A stretch of 64,000 nt of DNA from NCBI RefSeq assembly GCF_022539405.1, contig NZ_CP054394.1:1552501-1616500 (forward strand). Reading direction: 5' to 3'. A program made the position numbers and the translations under genes. Below the pieces are notes generated by a model. It had not been told where the DNA came from and did no database searches. It was given only the letters and a program-made list of their open reading frames with translations. This stretch comes from Natranaerofaba carboxydovora. GTDB lineage: Bacteria > Bacillota > Natranaerobiia > Natranaerobiales > Natranaerofabaceae. Of this stretch, positions 24,876 through 33,382 are shown piece after piece (within the stretch, counting starts at the first letter, position 1; each line of letters opens with the position of its first letter).

Positions 24876-26198
24876 TTATAATATATCATAAATAAGTGGT
24901 ATCTCTTCTTTATTTTTTCTAGCCCACTCATCTTGGGAAATTATTTCGTATGAAGATACAAGTCTATCTTGTATAGTTTCTAAATCAACTAAAAGAGAAG
25001 AGGTGTTATAATGTATTTTAAACACCGGTTCCTCCTTGGCTACAAAATCACCTCTTTTTTTTAGTAATTCTATTCCTACAGCCGGATCAATGTCATCTTC
25101 TTTGGATCTTCTACCAGCACCTAACAGAACTGAGGCCTTACCTATAGTCTCTGAATCAAGCCAGGATATATAACCTTCAAGGTTAGATTTAACATAACAG
25201 TAAGTTTCGCTTTCTGGTAGTTCAAATATATTTGAACAATAGCTTACACCCTGTTTTAAAAAAAACTCTTCGAACTTTTTAAGGCCTTCTTTTTCTTTAA
25301 GTTTTGTCAGTAATATTTTTCTACCCTCCAAAACATCCTTTACTTTATCCGCCTCTTTAAGAATATAGCTCCCTATAGTCAAACATAACTCTTGAAGGTC
25401 CAGTGGACCTTTGCCTTCTAAGGTTTGTACTGCCTCTTTTACTTCAAGAGCATTTCCTATAGTATTTCCAAGGGGTTGGTTCATATCACTTATTACAGCA
25501 AAGACTTTTTTATCAAATGATTTTCCTATGCTAATCATTTCCTTTGCTAGCTCTTTTGCTTTATCTAGCTCTTTCATAAAGGCGCCTTTCCCCACTTTAA
25601 TGTCTAAGGCAATTATATCAGTACCAGCAGCTATTTTTTTGCTCATTATAGAACTAGCAATCAAAGGTATGGAATCTACCGTGGCAGTAACATCTCTTAA
25701 GGCATATATTTTTTTATCAGCAGGTGCAAGCTTTTCTGTTTGGCCAATAATTGACATGCCTACTTCATTAATCGCTCTGATAAATTCATCATTAGTAAGG
25801 TTAGCTTCAAAACCAGAAACAGATTCAAGTTTATCGATTGTGCCGCCTGTATGACCTAGTCCCCTTCCAGAAATTTTTGCCACTTTTAGACCACAAGAAC
25901 TCAAAAGGGGCGCAAGCACAAGGCTGGTCTTATCTCCTACTCCACCTGTACTGTGCTTATCAACTACTATTCCTTCAACCTCATCTAAGTTGAGTATTGT
26001 TCCGGTTTTGATAATTGCATGGGTCAAATCACTTGTTTCTTTTGAGCTTAGGCCTTTCAAAAAAGCCGCCATTAAGAATGCGGCCATTTGATAATCTGGT
26101 ATTGTCCCTTTATTATACCCATTAACTATAAAATCAAGTTCTTCTAGACTTAACTTTTCACCCATTCTTTTTTTAAAAATCACATCATAAGGAGTCAA
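24876..26198 (-). CDS. pdp: Pyrimidine-nucleoside phosphorylase
   Basis: Splits thymidine, deoxyuridine or uridine with phosphate to base plus (deoxy)ribose-1-phosphate. KHSTGGVGDKTSLVLAPLL is the thymidine/pyrimidine phosphorylase signature, with SGRGLGHTGGTIDKLE and ALRDVTATVDSIPLIASSIM following. Length is 440 aa. TTG 26198 gives an N-terminus matching the family (MTPYDVIFKKRMGEKLS). With punA and deoB upstream it completes a salvage pathway that sends the sugar phosphate to DeoB. The terminator at 24786-24830 closes the unit. Confidence 0.95.
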   Translation of the reverse strand: MTPYDVIFKKRMGEKLSLEELDFIVNGYNKGTIPDYQMAAFLMAAFLKGLSSKETSDLTHAIIKTGTILNLDEVEGIVVDKHSTGGVGDKTSLVLAPLLSSCGLKVAKISGRGLGHTGGTIDKLESVSGFEANLTNDEFIRAINEVGMSIIGQTEKLAPADKKIYALRDVTATVDSIPLIASSIMSKKIAAGTDIIALDIKVGKGAFMKELDKAKELAKEMISIGKSFDKKVFAVISDMNQPLGNTIGNALEVKEAVQTLEGKGPLDLQELCLTIGSYILKEADKVKDVLEGRKILLTKLKEKEGLKKFEEFFLKQGVSYCSNIFELPESETYCYVKSNLEGYISWLDSETIGKASVLLGAGRRSKEDDIDPAVGIELLKKRGDFVAKEEPVFKIHYNTSSLLVDLETIQDRLVSSYEIISQDEWARKNKEEIPLIYDIL

Positions 26199-26237
26199 CT
26201 AATAGACACCACTTTCTAAATAATTATAACTCTATAA

Positions 26238-27053
26238 TTAAAATTCTTTTACAATCTCTTTTACAAGGTTTGAAAAATTCTCGCTTATTTTTTCAGTAAC
26301 TTCCATAACCTCGCTATGGTCTAATTTTTTGCCTGCTTTGCCTGCAGCATCATTTGTAATACAAGAAATACCCAAAACATTGATACCCCCATGATTTGCC
26401 ACTATAACTTCGGGTACTGTAGACATACCTACTGCATCTGCTCCAAGAGCTTCAGCCATTTTAATCTCAGCTGGTGTTTCGTATGTAGGACCTGCCACAC
26501 CCATGTATATACCTTCTGGCATAGATATACCTAATTTTTCACCAACTTTTCTTGCTTTCTCTCTAAGTTCAGGATTATAAGCATAAGTCATATCAGGAAA
26601 TCTCTCCCCTAACCTATCATCATTTTTACCCATAAGAGGATTATCCCCAAAAAAATTAATATGGTCAGTAATAAGCATTAAATCACCAACTGATAAATGC
26701 TCTCCTAGTCCACCTGCAGCATTTGTTACAATTAAATTTTTGATACCCAGTAACTGCATCACTCTAACGGGAAAGGTCACTTCTTTCATGTCATAACCTT
26801 CATAGTAATGAAATCTACCCTGCATAGCCATCACATATCTTCCCTCTAATTGTCCAAAGACCAATCTTCCTTTATGACCTATCACAGTGGAACTTGGAAA
26901 ATGAGGAATCTCATCATAATTAAAAATTATTTCTGGCTCTATTTCATCAGCCAAAGGCCCAAGACCAGAACCCAAAATAATTCCTGTCTCAGGCTTGATG
27001 CTAATATTTTTTTCAATGAAATCTCTTACTTCAATTATCTTATAATAATCCAT
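26238..27053 (-). CDS. punA: Purine-nucleoside phosphorylase
   Basis: Trimeric-type PNP that phosphorolyses inosine and guanosine and their deoxy forms. GIILGSGLGPLADEIE, HFPSSTVIGHKGRLVFGQL (phosphate site), LIVTNAAGGLGEHLSVGDLM and VGMSTVPEVIVANHGGINVLGIS are diagnostic. Length is 271 aa from the ATG at 27053, which follows TGGAGG; the TTG at 27068 overlaps that site. It lies between deoB and pdp. A half copy of the dispersed element (27086-27190) separates it from deoB and could reduce read-through. Confidence 0.95.
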   Translation of the reverse strand: MDYYKIIEVRDFIEKNISIKPETGIILGSGLGPLADEIEPEIIFNYDEIPHFPSSTVIGHKGRLVFGQLEGRYVMAMQGRFHYYEGYDMKEVTFPVRVMQLLGIKNLIVTNAAGGLGEHLSVGDLMLITDHINFFGDNPLMGKNDDRLGERFPDMTYAYNPELREKARKVGEKLGISMPEGIYMGVAGPTYETPAEIKMAEALGADAVGMSTVPEVIVANHGGINVLGISCITNDAAGKAGKKLDHSEVMEVTEKISENFSNLVKEIVKEF

Positions 27054-27085
27054 CCCAAATACCTCCAATCATAAAATTTAATTAT

Positions 27086-27190
27086 CATTCTGGTGCAAAA
27101 AATCTTATGAACAAAGTTTTGTTTTTATTTAGATACATCTTGATGAGAAAGCAGGAGAAAAAGGTCTAATGACAGGAAGTCATTAGAAAT
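27086..27190 (+). repeat. Left half of the dispersed element, with terminator-like hairpin
   Basis: ATTCTGGTGCAAAAAATC, GAACAAAGTTTTGTTTTTA, ACATCTTGATGAGAAAGCAG and CTAATGACAGGAAGTCATTAG follow the order of the full copies; the right half is missing. Read on the minus strand, the CTAATGAC/GTCATTAG stem is followed by ACCTTTTT, which could act as an intrinsic terminator between deoB and punA. Confidence 0.75.
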
Positions 27191-27202
27191 CAATTATTAA
27201 TT

Positions 27203-28375
27203 TTATTCTAGTAAGTAAGCAAAGCTCTCTCCATCTTCTGTGCTATCTATGTCTAAAACCTGGGCTATAGTTTGGCCTACATCAGCAAAAGTATCCCTAA
27301 CTCCCAGATTTTTTGGTTCTTTAAAATTATGGTTATAAACCAAAAGCGGTACATACTCTCTGGTATGATCTGTTCCAGGATATGTAGGATCACAACCATG
27401 ATCGGAAGTGATAATTAATAGATCGTCATCATTTAGATTTGCCAAAAAAAGCGGTAAGTTAAGATCAAATTCGTATAATGCATCAAAAAAACCAGAACAA
27501 TCATTTCTGTGTCCATATAGCATGTCAAAGTCTATCAAGTTTGTTATAATAAGCCCTTCATCTATTTCATTTACCATCTCTAATGTTTTTTCTATACCAT
27601 CAGTATTATCCTTGGTCTTAATAGATTTAGTTAGGCTTTCACCTGCAAAGATATCTTCTATTTTACCAACACCTACAACTTCTTTGCCGCTATTTTTAAT
27701 TATAGATAATAAATTATTTTCTGGCGGTTTTAGTGAAAAATCCTTTCTCTTTTCAGTCCTGACAAAGTTAGGGTATTCCCCCTTAAAAGGTCTTGCAATC
27801 ACCCTTCCAACTCCATGTTCTCCAGTCAAAATCCTTCTTGCTGTTTCACATAATTCATAAAGTTCTTCCAAAGGAATCACTTCTTCATGAGCAGCAATTT
27901 GAAATACACTATCAGCTGAAGTATAAACTATTGGGGCTCTGTTTTTTAAATGTTCTTTACCAAGTTCAATTATAATTTCAGTACCTGATGCAGCTTTATT
28001 TCCGAGAACATCTTTACCTGTTTCTTTTTTGAACTTTTCAATTATTTCATCAGGAAATCCGTTCGGGTATGTAGGAAATGGTTTTTCTATAATATTTCCT
28101 GCAATCTCCCAGTGACCTGAAGTCGTATCTTTTCCGGCAGACTTTTGAGTCATCTTACCATAATAAGCAAGAGGGACCTCTGTTATATCTATCCCCGCAA
28201 TTTCACTGATATTACCAAGCCCAAAATCACTAAAATTTGGCAGTTTAAAGTCTTCAATTTTCTTGGATATATTCCCCAATGTGTTAGCTCCATCATCCCC
28301 AAAATTTTTTGCATCAGGCAGCGCTCCTATACCAACTCCATCAAGCACTACTAATACTACTTTATTTATTTTCAT
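27203..28375 (-). CDS. deoB: Phosphopentomutase
   Basis: Interconverts (deoxy)ribose-1-phosphate and -5-phosphate, linking nucleoside phosphorolysis to central metabolism. It is an alkaline-phosphatase superfamily metalloenzyme: metal-binding motifs [13 protein letters not shown] at the start, [13 protein letters not shown] in the middle, and [20 protein letters not shown] near the C-terminus. Length is 390 aa from the ATG at 28375, which gives the usual [13 protein letters not shown]; the frame extends to 28402. It follows xerD closely, the order xerD-deoB-punA also known from Bacillus. Confidence 0.95.
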   Translation of the reverse strand: MKINKVVLVVLDGVGIGALPDAKNFGDDGANTLGNISKKIEDFKLPNFSDFGLGNISEIAGIDITEVPLAYYGKMTQKSAGKDTTSGHWEIAGNIIEKPFPTYPNGFPDEIIEKFKKETGKDVLGNKAASGTEIIIELGKEHLKNRAPIVYTSADSVFQIAAHEEVIPLEELYELCETARRILTGEHGVGRVIARPFKGEYPNFVRTEKRKDFSLKPPENNLLSIIKNSGKEVVGVGKIEDIFAGESLTKSIKTKDNTDGIEKTLEMVNEIDEGLIITNLIDFDMLYGHRNDCSGFFDALYEFDLNLPLFLANLNDDDLLIITSDHGCDPTYPGTDHTREYVPLLVYNHNFKEPKNLGVRDTFADVGQTIAQVLDIDSTEDGESFAYLLE

Positions 28376-28403
28376 CCACAAAATGCTCCTTTCAGGGTTC
28401 ATA

Positions 28404-29291
28404 TTAAGCTCTTGGATGCGCTTTAGAGTATATACTTTTTAGTCTTTTTTTAGTAATTTGTGTATATACCTGAGTAGTTGAAATGTCAGCATGACCTAAC
28501 ATTTCTTGTACCGACCTAAGGTCTGCTCCATTTTCAATAAGATGCGTAGCAAATGAATGCCTTAAAGTATGTGGAGTTATAGTTTTTGTTATTCCCGCTT
28601 TTATGGCATACTTTTTAATAATTTTCCAAAAGCCCTGCCTTGTCAATCTTCTTCCATGATGATTTAAAAATAAGGCTGTTTCGGCCTGATCTTTAATTAG
28701 ATTGGCTCTTGCTGTATCTAAGTATTTTTCTAAAAAATTCACAGCATAACTTCCAAGGGGAATAATTCTTTCTTTATCTCCCTTTCCTTTACATAGTATG
28801 TACCCATTCTTAATATCGGCATGCGTTCTATCTAAATCAATAAGTTCACTTACACGTATCCCCGTTGCATATAACATCTCTAACATAGCTCTATCTCTAA
28901 GTCCACGATTACAACTAGTATCAGGCTGGCTCAAAAGTCTTTCAACTTCATCAAAAGTAAGTACATCCGGTAGCTTTTTCTCTTGTTTAGGAGATTCAAG
29001 TTCACTAGATGGGTCAAAGTTAATAATGTCTTCACTGATCAAAAATTGGCAGAAAGTCCTTATCGAAGCTAAATTCCTCGATATTGTAGAGGGAGCTCGT
29101 CCTTTAGTTTTTAATAGAAATAAATAATCCCCTAATTCTGATCTGCTAATTTGTGTGAGTTTTGAAATATTTTTTGATTCCAAGAAATTAATAAAGCTAA
29201 GTAAATCTCTTCGGTAAGAAGACAGGGTGTTTTCAGCAAGCCCTTTTTCAACGCTCAAATAATGGATAAATTCATCTACTAAATTATTCAT
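28404..29291 (-). CDS. xerD: Tyrosine recombinase XerD
   Basis: Resolves chromosome dimers at dif during division, together with XerC. The 295-aa protein has the N-terminal SAM-like DNA-binding domain ([20 protein letters not shown]) and the catalytic domain with the full RKHRHY set: R in [10 protein letters not shown] in GKGDKERII, HxxR in [14 protein letters not shown] in [13 protein letters not shown] and the nucleophilic Tyr in that last motif. The site at the ATG is weak. The neighbourhood spoIIM-yqzK-xerD-deoB-punA supports XerD rather than a phage integrase. Confidence 0.95.
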   Translation of the reverse strand: MNNLVDEFIHYLSVEKGLAENTLSSYRRDLLSFINFLESKNISKLTQISRSELGDYLFLLKTKGRAPSTISRNLASIRTFCQFLISEDIINFDPSSELESPKQEKKLPDVLTFDEVERLLSQPDTSCNRGLRDRAMLEMLYATGIRVSELIDLDRTHADIKNGYILCKGKGDKERIIPLGSYAVNFLEKYLDTARANLIKDQAETALFLNHHGRRLTRQGFWKIIKKYAIKAGITKTITPHTLRHSFATHLIENGADLRSVQEMLGHADISTTQVYTQITKKRLKSIYSKAHPRA

Positions 29292-29389
29292 ATTAAACTA
29301 CTCCCTTATGTAATAAAACATCTTTTTGCCGTAATCTGACAGCATAAGGCATACTTCAACAAAAATTGATAAATTCCTCTTTTGAGTTA

Positions 29390-29620
29390 TCAAAAACCAT
29401 ACCAATAGGATTCTTTTAATTCTAACCATAGCTTATTAAAAAAATCTTCATCTTCACTGTCTTCAACTGTAACTTCATAAATATTATTCATGTACCTTTC
29501 ATTATCTAGCAACTCTAAACCTAAGAAAAAAATTTTTGATACTACTAGAGTCAAAATAATCAATAACACTATGAATCTATATAATCCTTTTAAGTAATCC
29601 CCAAAAAAAATAAACTTCAT
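29390..29620 (-). CDS. Small membrane protein, YqzK (DUF4227)-like
   Basis: A 76-aa product with one N-terminal membrane helix (RFIVLLIILTLVVSKIFFLGL) and an acidic tail ending NKLWLELKESYWYGF. Its length, topology and position between spoIIM and xerD match YqzK of Bacillus, whose function is unknown; the residue similarity is weak, so the family is inferred mainly from synteny. The start at 29620 follows GAGGTG by six bases. About 100 bases separate it from xerD, with nothing else recognisable. Confidence 0.6.
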   Translation of the reverse strand: MKFIFFGDYLKGLYRFIVLLIILTLVVSKIFFLGLELLDNERYMNNIYEVTVEDSEDEDFFNKLWLELKESYWYGF

Positions 29621-29662
29621 AGAGTTCACCTCTTCCTCTGTAATAATTCTATGAAGTTTTCT

Positions 29663-29689
29663 CTATGAATAGACTTTTGCAGTAGAATC
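29663..29689 (+). repeat. Terminal relic of the dispersed element
   Basis: CTATGAATAGACTTTTGCAG followed by TAGAATC matches the right inverted repeat of the full copies, with one T lost. It ends six bases from the spoIIM stop codon. Confidence 0.6.
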
Positions 29690-29694
29690 AAATA

Positions 29695-30327
29695 CTAAAT
29701 GTAACTTAAAACTATACTCATAAAAGTTGGTGTAATATATGCTTCAACAAGAGAAGCAAAGATAGTAACAACACTAGTTGCTATTATAATAACCATATAA
29801 TTAAGGATCTCAACTGACACATTTAAACCTTTTTTAGAGAAATGATTCCTAAAAAGCATTATAGAAAATGCTATGGCAGCAATTGACATTAAAAAAAACA
29901 CAGGAATAAAAAGCAAATTATGTGGTAGTAATGATGTTATTGAAAAAAGAAAACCATTAAATGAAAGGCTAGAAGTCAGAAAAGTAACACTAAATCCAAA
30001 TAAAAAACCTTTCATGAAAACAAACAGTAATATAAGGGGAATACCAATAATAGTAACTCCTAAAAGCCAAATCACACTCATTAATGTTAAATTCTGACTT
30101 AAACTTGAGAAAAATATCTGACTTGAAGATATATTTTCTTGATCTCTCATTAACTCAAAAAAATTCTGGAGATAATCAAATAAAATAGTTCTGCTTTCAC
30201 CTGGCATTGTTATAGCCATAATTCCTCCAGAGATAATGCCAACCAAAAATAAAACTAGGCACAATATAAAAATAAACAAATTTTCTCTAATATATTCATT
30301 TAGAGCTAGTTTTATATTGATAAACAA
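29695..30327 (-). CDS. spoIIM: Stage II sporulation protein M
   Basis: A 210-aa membrane protein with five to six hydrophobic segments. In Bacillus SpoIIM joins SpoIID and SpoIIP to remodel septal peptidoglycan and drive engulfment. IRENLFIFILCLVLFLVGIISGG and LLPHNLLFIPVFFLMSIAAIAFS match the family. TTG 30327 follows GGGGGG by six bases. It lies downstream of the NUDIX gene with about 100 bases between, in which I see only AT-rich sequence and a short CCTGCA/TGCAGG inverted repeat. Confidence 0.9.
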   Translation of the reverse strand: MFINIKLALNEYIRENLFIFILCLVLFLVGIISGGIMAITMPGESRTILFDYLQNFFELMRDQENISSSQIFFSSLSQNLTLMSVIWLLGVTIIGIPLILLFVFMKGFLFGFSVTFLTSSLSFNGFLFSITSLLPHNLLFIPVFFLMSIAAIAFSIMLFRNHFSKKGLNVSVEILNYMVIIIATSVVTIFASLVEAYITPTFMSIVLSYI

Positions 30328-30424
30328 TTGTTTCCCCCCTGCAACTGTACTCTAATCAATTAATCTTATAAATAAATATGCAGGAGGGTTTTATATTATA
30401 CACGGCTTGTCATTTAATCATTAA

Positions 30425-30973
30425 TTATTTATTCTTTAGGCTTGAATAAAAAGTAACTGAAAGGACTGTTTTTCCATCTTCTATTTCGCCTTGCAAAATT
30501 TTATCCCATAATTCATCATAGTGTATCTTCTCCATCTCAATAACTTCATCATCATCTGCCTTGCCTTCACATATTGTAAGATCTTTTGCAACATAGAAAA
30601 ACATTTTTTCATCAGTAAAGCCAGGGCTTGTATAAACTGAAGTCAGGTAAGTCCAATCAGACGCTTTAAGATTTAACTCTTCTTTCAATTCTCTTATCGC
30701 ACACTCAACCGGAGGTTCATTATCATCAAGTTTTCCCGCAGGCAGTTCTAATAACTCTTTTTCTATAGGTTTTCTAAACTGTCTTGCCAGGTATACATAA
30801 CCCTCAGAAGTAATTGGCAAAATCACCACTGCCCCAGGATGCTTTACCACTTCCCGCACTCCTTCAGTACCAACATGATTTATTATTTTATGTAACTCTA
30901 CATTTATAATCTTCCCTTCGTACAGCACTTCTTTAGACGTAGTTGTCTCCTTTATTGTAATAACCCCCTTCAA
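30425..30973 (-). CDS. nudF: NUDIX hydrolase, ADP-ribose pyrophosphatase type
   Basis: Hydrolyses ADP-ribose to AMP and ribose-5-phosphate. The Nudix box is GKLDDNEPPVECAIRELKEEL, lacking only a canonical second glycine spacing, preceded by ELPAG; HPGAVVILPI and YTSPGFTDEKMFFYVA are typical of the subgroup. The start is unclear. TTG 30973 has no upstream ribosome site; AAGGGGG falls just after it, and the codon eight bases beyond is ATA (30955), which would give (M)KETTTSKEVLYEGKI, the normal length for the family. The order nudF-spoIIM-yqzK-xerD is that of Bacillus. Confidence 0.9.
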   Translation of the reverse strand: MKGVITIKETTTSKEVLYEGKIINVELHKIINHVGTEGVREVVKHPGAVVILPITSEGYVYLARQFRKPIEKELLELPAGKLDDNEPPVECAIRELKEELNLKASDWTYLTSVYTSPGFTDEKMFFYVAKDLTICEGKADDDEVIEMEKIHYDELWDKILQGEIEDGKTVLSVTFYSSLKNK

Positions 30974-30997
30974 ACTGTAAACTACTATATTTATATA

Positions 30998-32074
30998 TTA
31001 ACATTTTAAAAACCATTTTGAAACTACATAGAGGGTTTCAAAAAAGTCATTATCACTATCTAAATCCCTTCCCATAGTCATAAAAGGATGGTTAATTTTT
31101 TTAAAAAATTTAATAGCTCCTTCACTTTGAAGCCATAAAAATTTGTGACCCACCTTAGTGATATTTTTTATTTCCTTGCATTGTCTTTTTAATAGTTGTA
31201 ATTTGTTTTTATCACTCAATAATGGCATTGGCACATCAACGCTATTATCTAAAAAAGATAATATCCTTTTAGTATGATGAGATAATCCCCTATGTCTTTC
31301 TCTTTTGTCAGAAAAACTGATCCTGGGTACCAAAATTCCTTTCCCACCTAATTTATTAACCGCCATCAAATTCTCCACCTGTTCCATACCGCTAAAACCA
31401 AGGGCAGTAGCAGTCCCTACTATCCCAGGCCCCATTGTAATTATTGCAAAATCTGAATTAAACAACATTTTAGCTGATATTAGTGCAGAATAAATATTAA
31501 CAGCTTCATAATCACCACCAAATGCATTACCTACTGTTATTGTTTTATGAATAATATCTTCTTTCTTTAATTTACTTATACTGTTAGATAGTTCAAGAGG
31601 TAAAGCTGCCGCATCTGTCATAATGTAAACAATTTTAGTATCAGGTCTGTTTTTTTTGACACCATAAGCGATAGGAGCCACCATGCTATGTAGCTCACCA
31701 ACTGCAACTTTCATTGGCCATAAGGAAGTAAATTCTCTTTCAGCAGATTTGTAATCGTTATACTCCTCTATTGATGGGACAGCAAACTGATATGGAGTAT
31801 AACGAAGCTTCATTATATGACCATCGCCGTTACTTTTGAAAGTAGGCTTAGACAAATTAGAAACTACAAAATCTTCTCCTCCAGAACCTAATTTCAGATC
31901 TCTAGCCACCTGATTAATTAACACAGTTTCACCAGGTCCAGTCTCGAAACAAAACTTCTTATAAAGCCTGGCCGTCCTTTTTTCTTTATCTACTTTTATC
32001 TCCAAGACTTGATAGTCTGGTGTATTCTGTATTATCCTGTTTACGTTTCCTATATTTAGTGATATTCTAGCCAT
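30998..32074 (-). CDS. DUF3866 family protein
   Basis: A 358-aa cytoplasmic protein. MKVAVGELHSMVAPIAYGVK, YIMTDAAALPLELSNSI, KTITVGNAFGGDYEAVNIYSAL and IITMGPGIVGTATALGFSGMEQ are conserved features of DUF3866, whose function is unknown. The N-terminal region VLINQVARDLKLGSGGEDFVVSN looks like a small beta domain. In other spore formers the gene also lies near nudF and spoIIM. The ATG follows GGAGG and starts directly after the 2-oxoacid oxidoreductase gamma subunit stop, so it is expressed with that operon. Confidence 0.75.
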   Translation of the reverse strand: MARISLNIGNVNRIIQNTPDYQVLEIKVDKEKRTARLYKKFCFETGPGETVLINQVARDLKLGSGGEDFVVSNLSKPTFKSNGDGHIMKLRYTPYQFAVPSIEEYNDYKSAEREFTSLWPMKVAVGELHSMVAPIAYGVKKNRPDTKIVYIMTDAAALPLELSNSISKLKKEDIIHKTITVGNAFGGDYEAVNIYSALISAKMLFNSDFAIITMGPGIVGTATALGFSGMEQVENLMAVNKLGGKGILVPRISFSDKRERHRGLSHHTKRILSFLDNSVDVPMPLLSDKNKLQLLKRQCKEIKNITKVGHKFLWLQSEGAIKFFKKINHPFMTMGRDLDSDNDFFETLYVVSKWFLKC

Positions 32075-32638
32075 TTAACGAACCTCCGCCGTCATTACTA
32101 ACTCATAACCTTTTTCTAGAGCTTTTTTGTTTTCGTCAATTATAGTCTTGCCCTTTTTTATGAAGACTTTTTCTAAAGATTTTTCTATTGCTCTAAAGGA
32201 TACTACTTCAGTTTTATTAGCTATAGCTCCAAGTACCACGGTATTTTTAAGCCTGCTATCCCCAAGCCCTTTGGCTTCTTTTTTTAACGATAGTGCAACC
32301 ATCTCCATTTCAGTTTCAAACTTTTGTATTTTATCATCTAGTGCTTTGCTAATTTTATTTTCGAAAAAGACTATTCCACCCGGCTTTACATCAGGTAAAA
32401 ATTTGTCCATAGACTCCTGGTTCATTGCTACAAGTATATCAGGATAATTTATCATAGGTGAGGCGATTTCTTCTTCTGAAATTATCACACTACAATTTGC
32501 AGTACCTCCTCTCATCTCTGGGCCATACGAAGGTATCCATGATACTTCCTTACCTTCATGCATTGCCGCATATGCAAGCAGCTGCCCCATACTCAATATA
32601 CCTTCTCCCCCCGAACCAGCCATCAAAATTTCATACAT
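32075..32638 (-). CDS. 2-oxoacid:ferredoxin oxidoreductase, gamma subunit
   Basis: A 187-aa subunit of the pyruvate/2-ketoisovalerate oxidoreductase gamma family. It starts ILMAGSGGEGILSMGQLLAYAA and has SWIPSYGPEMRGGTANCSVIIS, both hallmarks. It acts with the alpha and beta subunits upstream to convert a branched 2-oxoacid, CoA and oxidised ferredoxin to acyl-CoA, CO2 and reduced ferredoxin. No separate small 4Fe-4S delta subunit gene is in this cluster. It is 15 bases after the beta subunit gene. Confidence 0.9.
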   Translation of the reverse strand: MYEILMAGSGGEGILSMGQLLAYAAMHEGKEVSWIPSYGPEMRGGTANCSVIISEEEIASPMINYPDILVAMNQESMDKFLPDVKPGGIVFFENKISKALDDKIQKFETEMEMVALSLKKEAKGLGDSRLKNTVVLGAIANKTEVVSFRAIEKSLEKVFIKKGKTIIDENKKALEKGYELVMTAEVR

Positions 32639-32653
32639 ATTTTATTGCCTCCT

Positions 32654-33382
32654 CTAGTCTGTTGTTTTTAGATCTCCTGTTTGAAAGATTGGTAACATAT
32701 TTTTTTCAATCCATTCTATAGATTGTTTTGGATTTAATCCCCAGTTAGTCGGGCATGTTGAAAGAATTTCAACCAGACTGAACCCTTCTTTATTTTGTTG
32801 TGCTACAAATGCTTTTTTAATAGCTCTTTTCGTATTTTCTATAGCATTTTTATTATGTACAGACTGTCTTGAGACATATGAGGCACCATCAAGATTTGCA
32901 ATTTGTTCAGAAATCTTATAAGGATAGCCGTGATCTTTACTGTTTCTTCCTTTTGTTGTAGTTGTAGTTATCTGCTCTATAAGTGTAGTAGGTGCCATTT
33001 GGCCACCTGTCATGCCATATATGGCATTGTTAACAAAAACAGTTGTTAAATTTTCCCCACGCACCGCTGAATGAATTATTTCTGCAGTACCTATTGAGGC
33101 TAGATCCCCATCGCCCTGATAAGTAAACACCATATTGTCTTCATTAGCACTTTTCATCCCCGTTGCTACTGCAGGTGCTCTACCATGAGGTGCTTGAACC
33201 ATATCACAGTCAAAATACTCATAAATCAGCACAGCACAACCTACCGGAGCAACACCTATAGCCTCTTCTTTTATTCCAAGTTCATCTATTGTATCGGCTA
33301 AAATTTTGTGGATTGTCATATGGGTACAACCCGGACAGTAATGCATTCTCTTTTCTTTTAAAGTTTTAGTCTCAAGTTTCAA
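32654..33382 (-). CDS. 2-oxoacid:ferredoxin oxidoreductase, TPP-binding beta subunit
   Basis: A 242-aa subunit. MHYCPGCTHMTIHKILADTI carries the Cys pair that helps bind a 4Fe-4S cluster; VFTYQGDGDLASIGTAEIIHS has the GDG thiamine diphosphate motif, with VFVNNAIYGMTGGQMAPTT completing the site. TTG 33382 overlaps the alpha subunit end by 11 bases. Leucine dehydrogenase and butyrate kinase upstream make 2-oxoisovalerate and related branched acids the likely substrates rather than pyruvate or 2-oxoglutarate. Confidence 0.9.
   Translation of the reverse strand: MKLETKTLKEKRMHYCPGCTHMTIHKILADTIDELGIKEEAIGVAPVGCAVLIYEYFDCDMVQAPHGRAPAVATGMKSANEDNMVFTYQGDGDLASIGTAEIIHSAVRGENLTTVFVNNAIYGMTGGQMAPTTLIEQITTTTTKGRNSKDHGYPYKISEQIANLDGASYVSRQSVHNKNAIENTKRAIKKAFVAQQNKEGFSLVEILSTCPTNWGLNPKQSIEWIEKNMLPIFQTGDLKTTD

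Noticed and set aside
28404-29291. Phage or island integrase
   Set aside because: The tyrosine recombinase is XerD by its neighbourhood (spoIIM, yqzK-like, deoB) and sequence; no att sites or phage genes are nearby.
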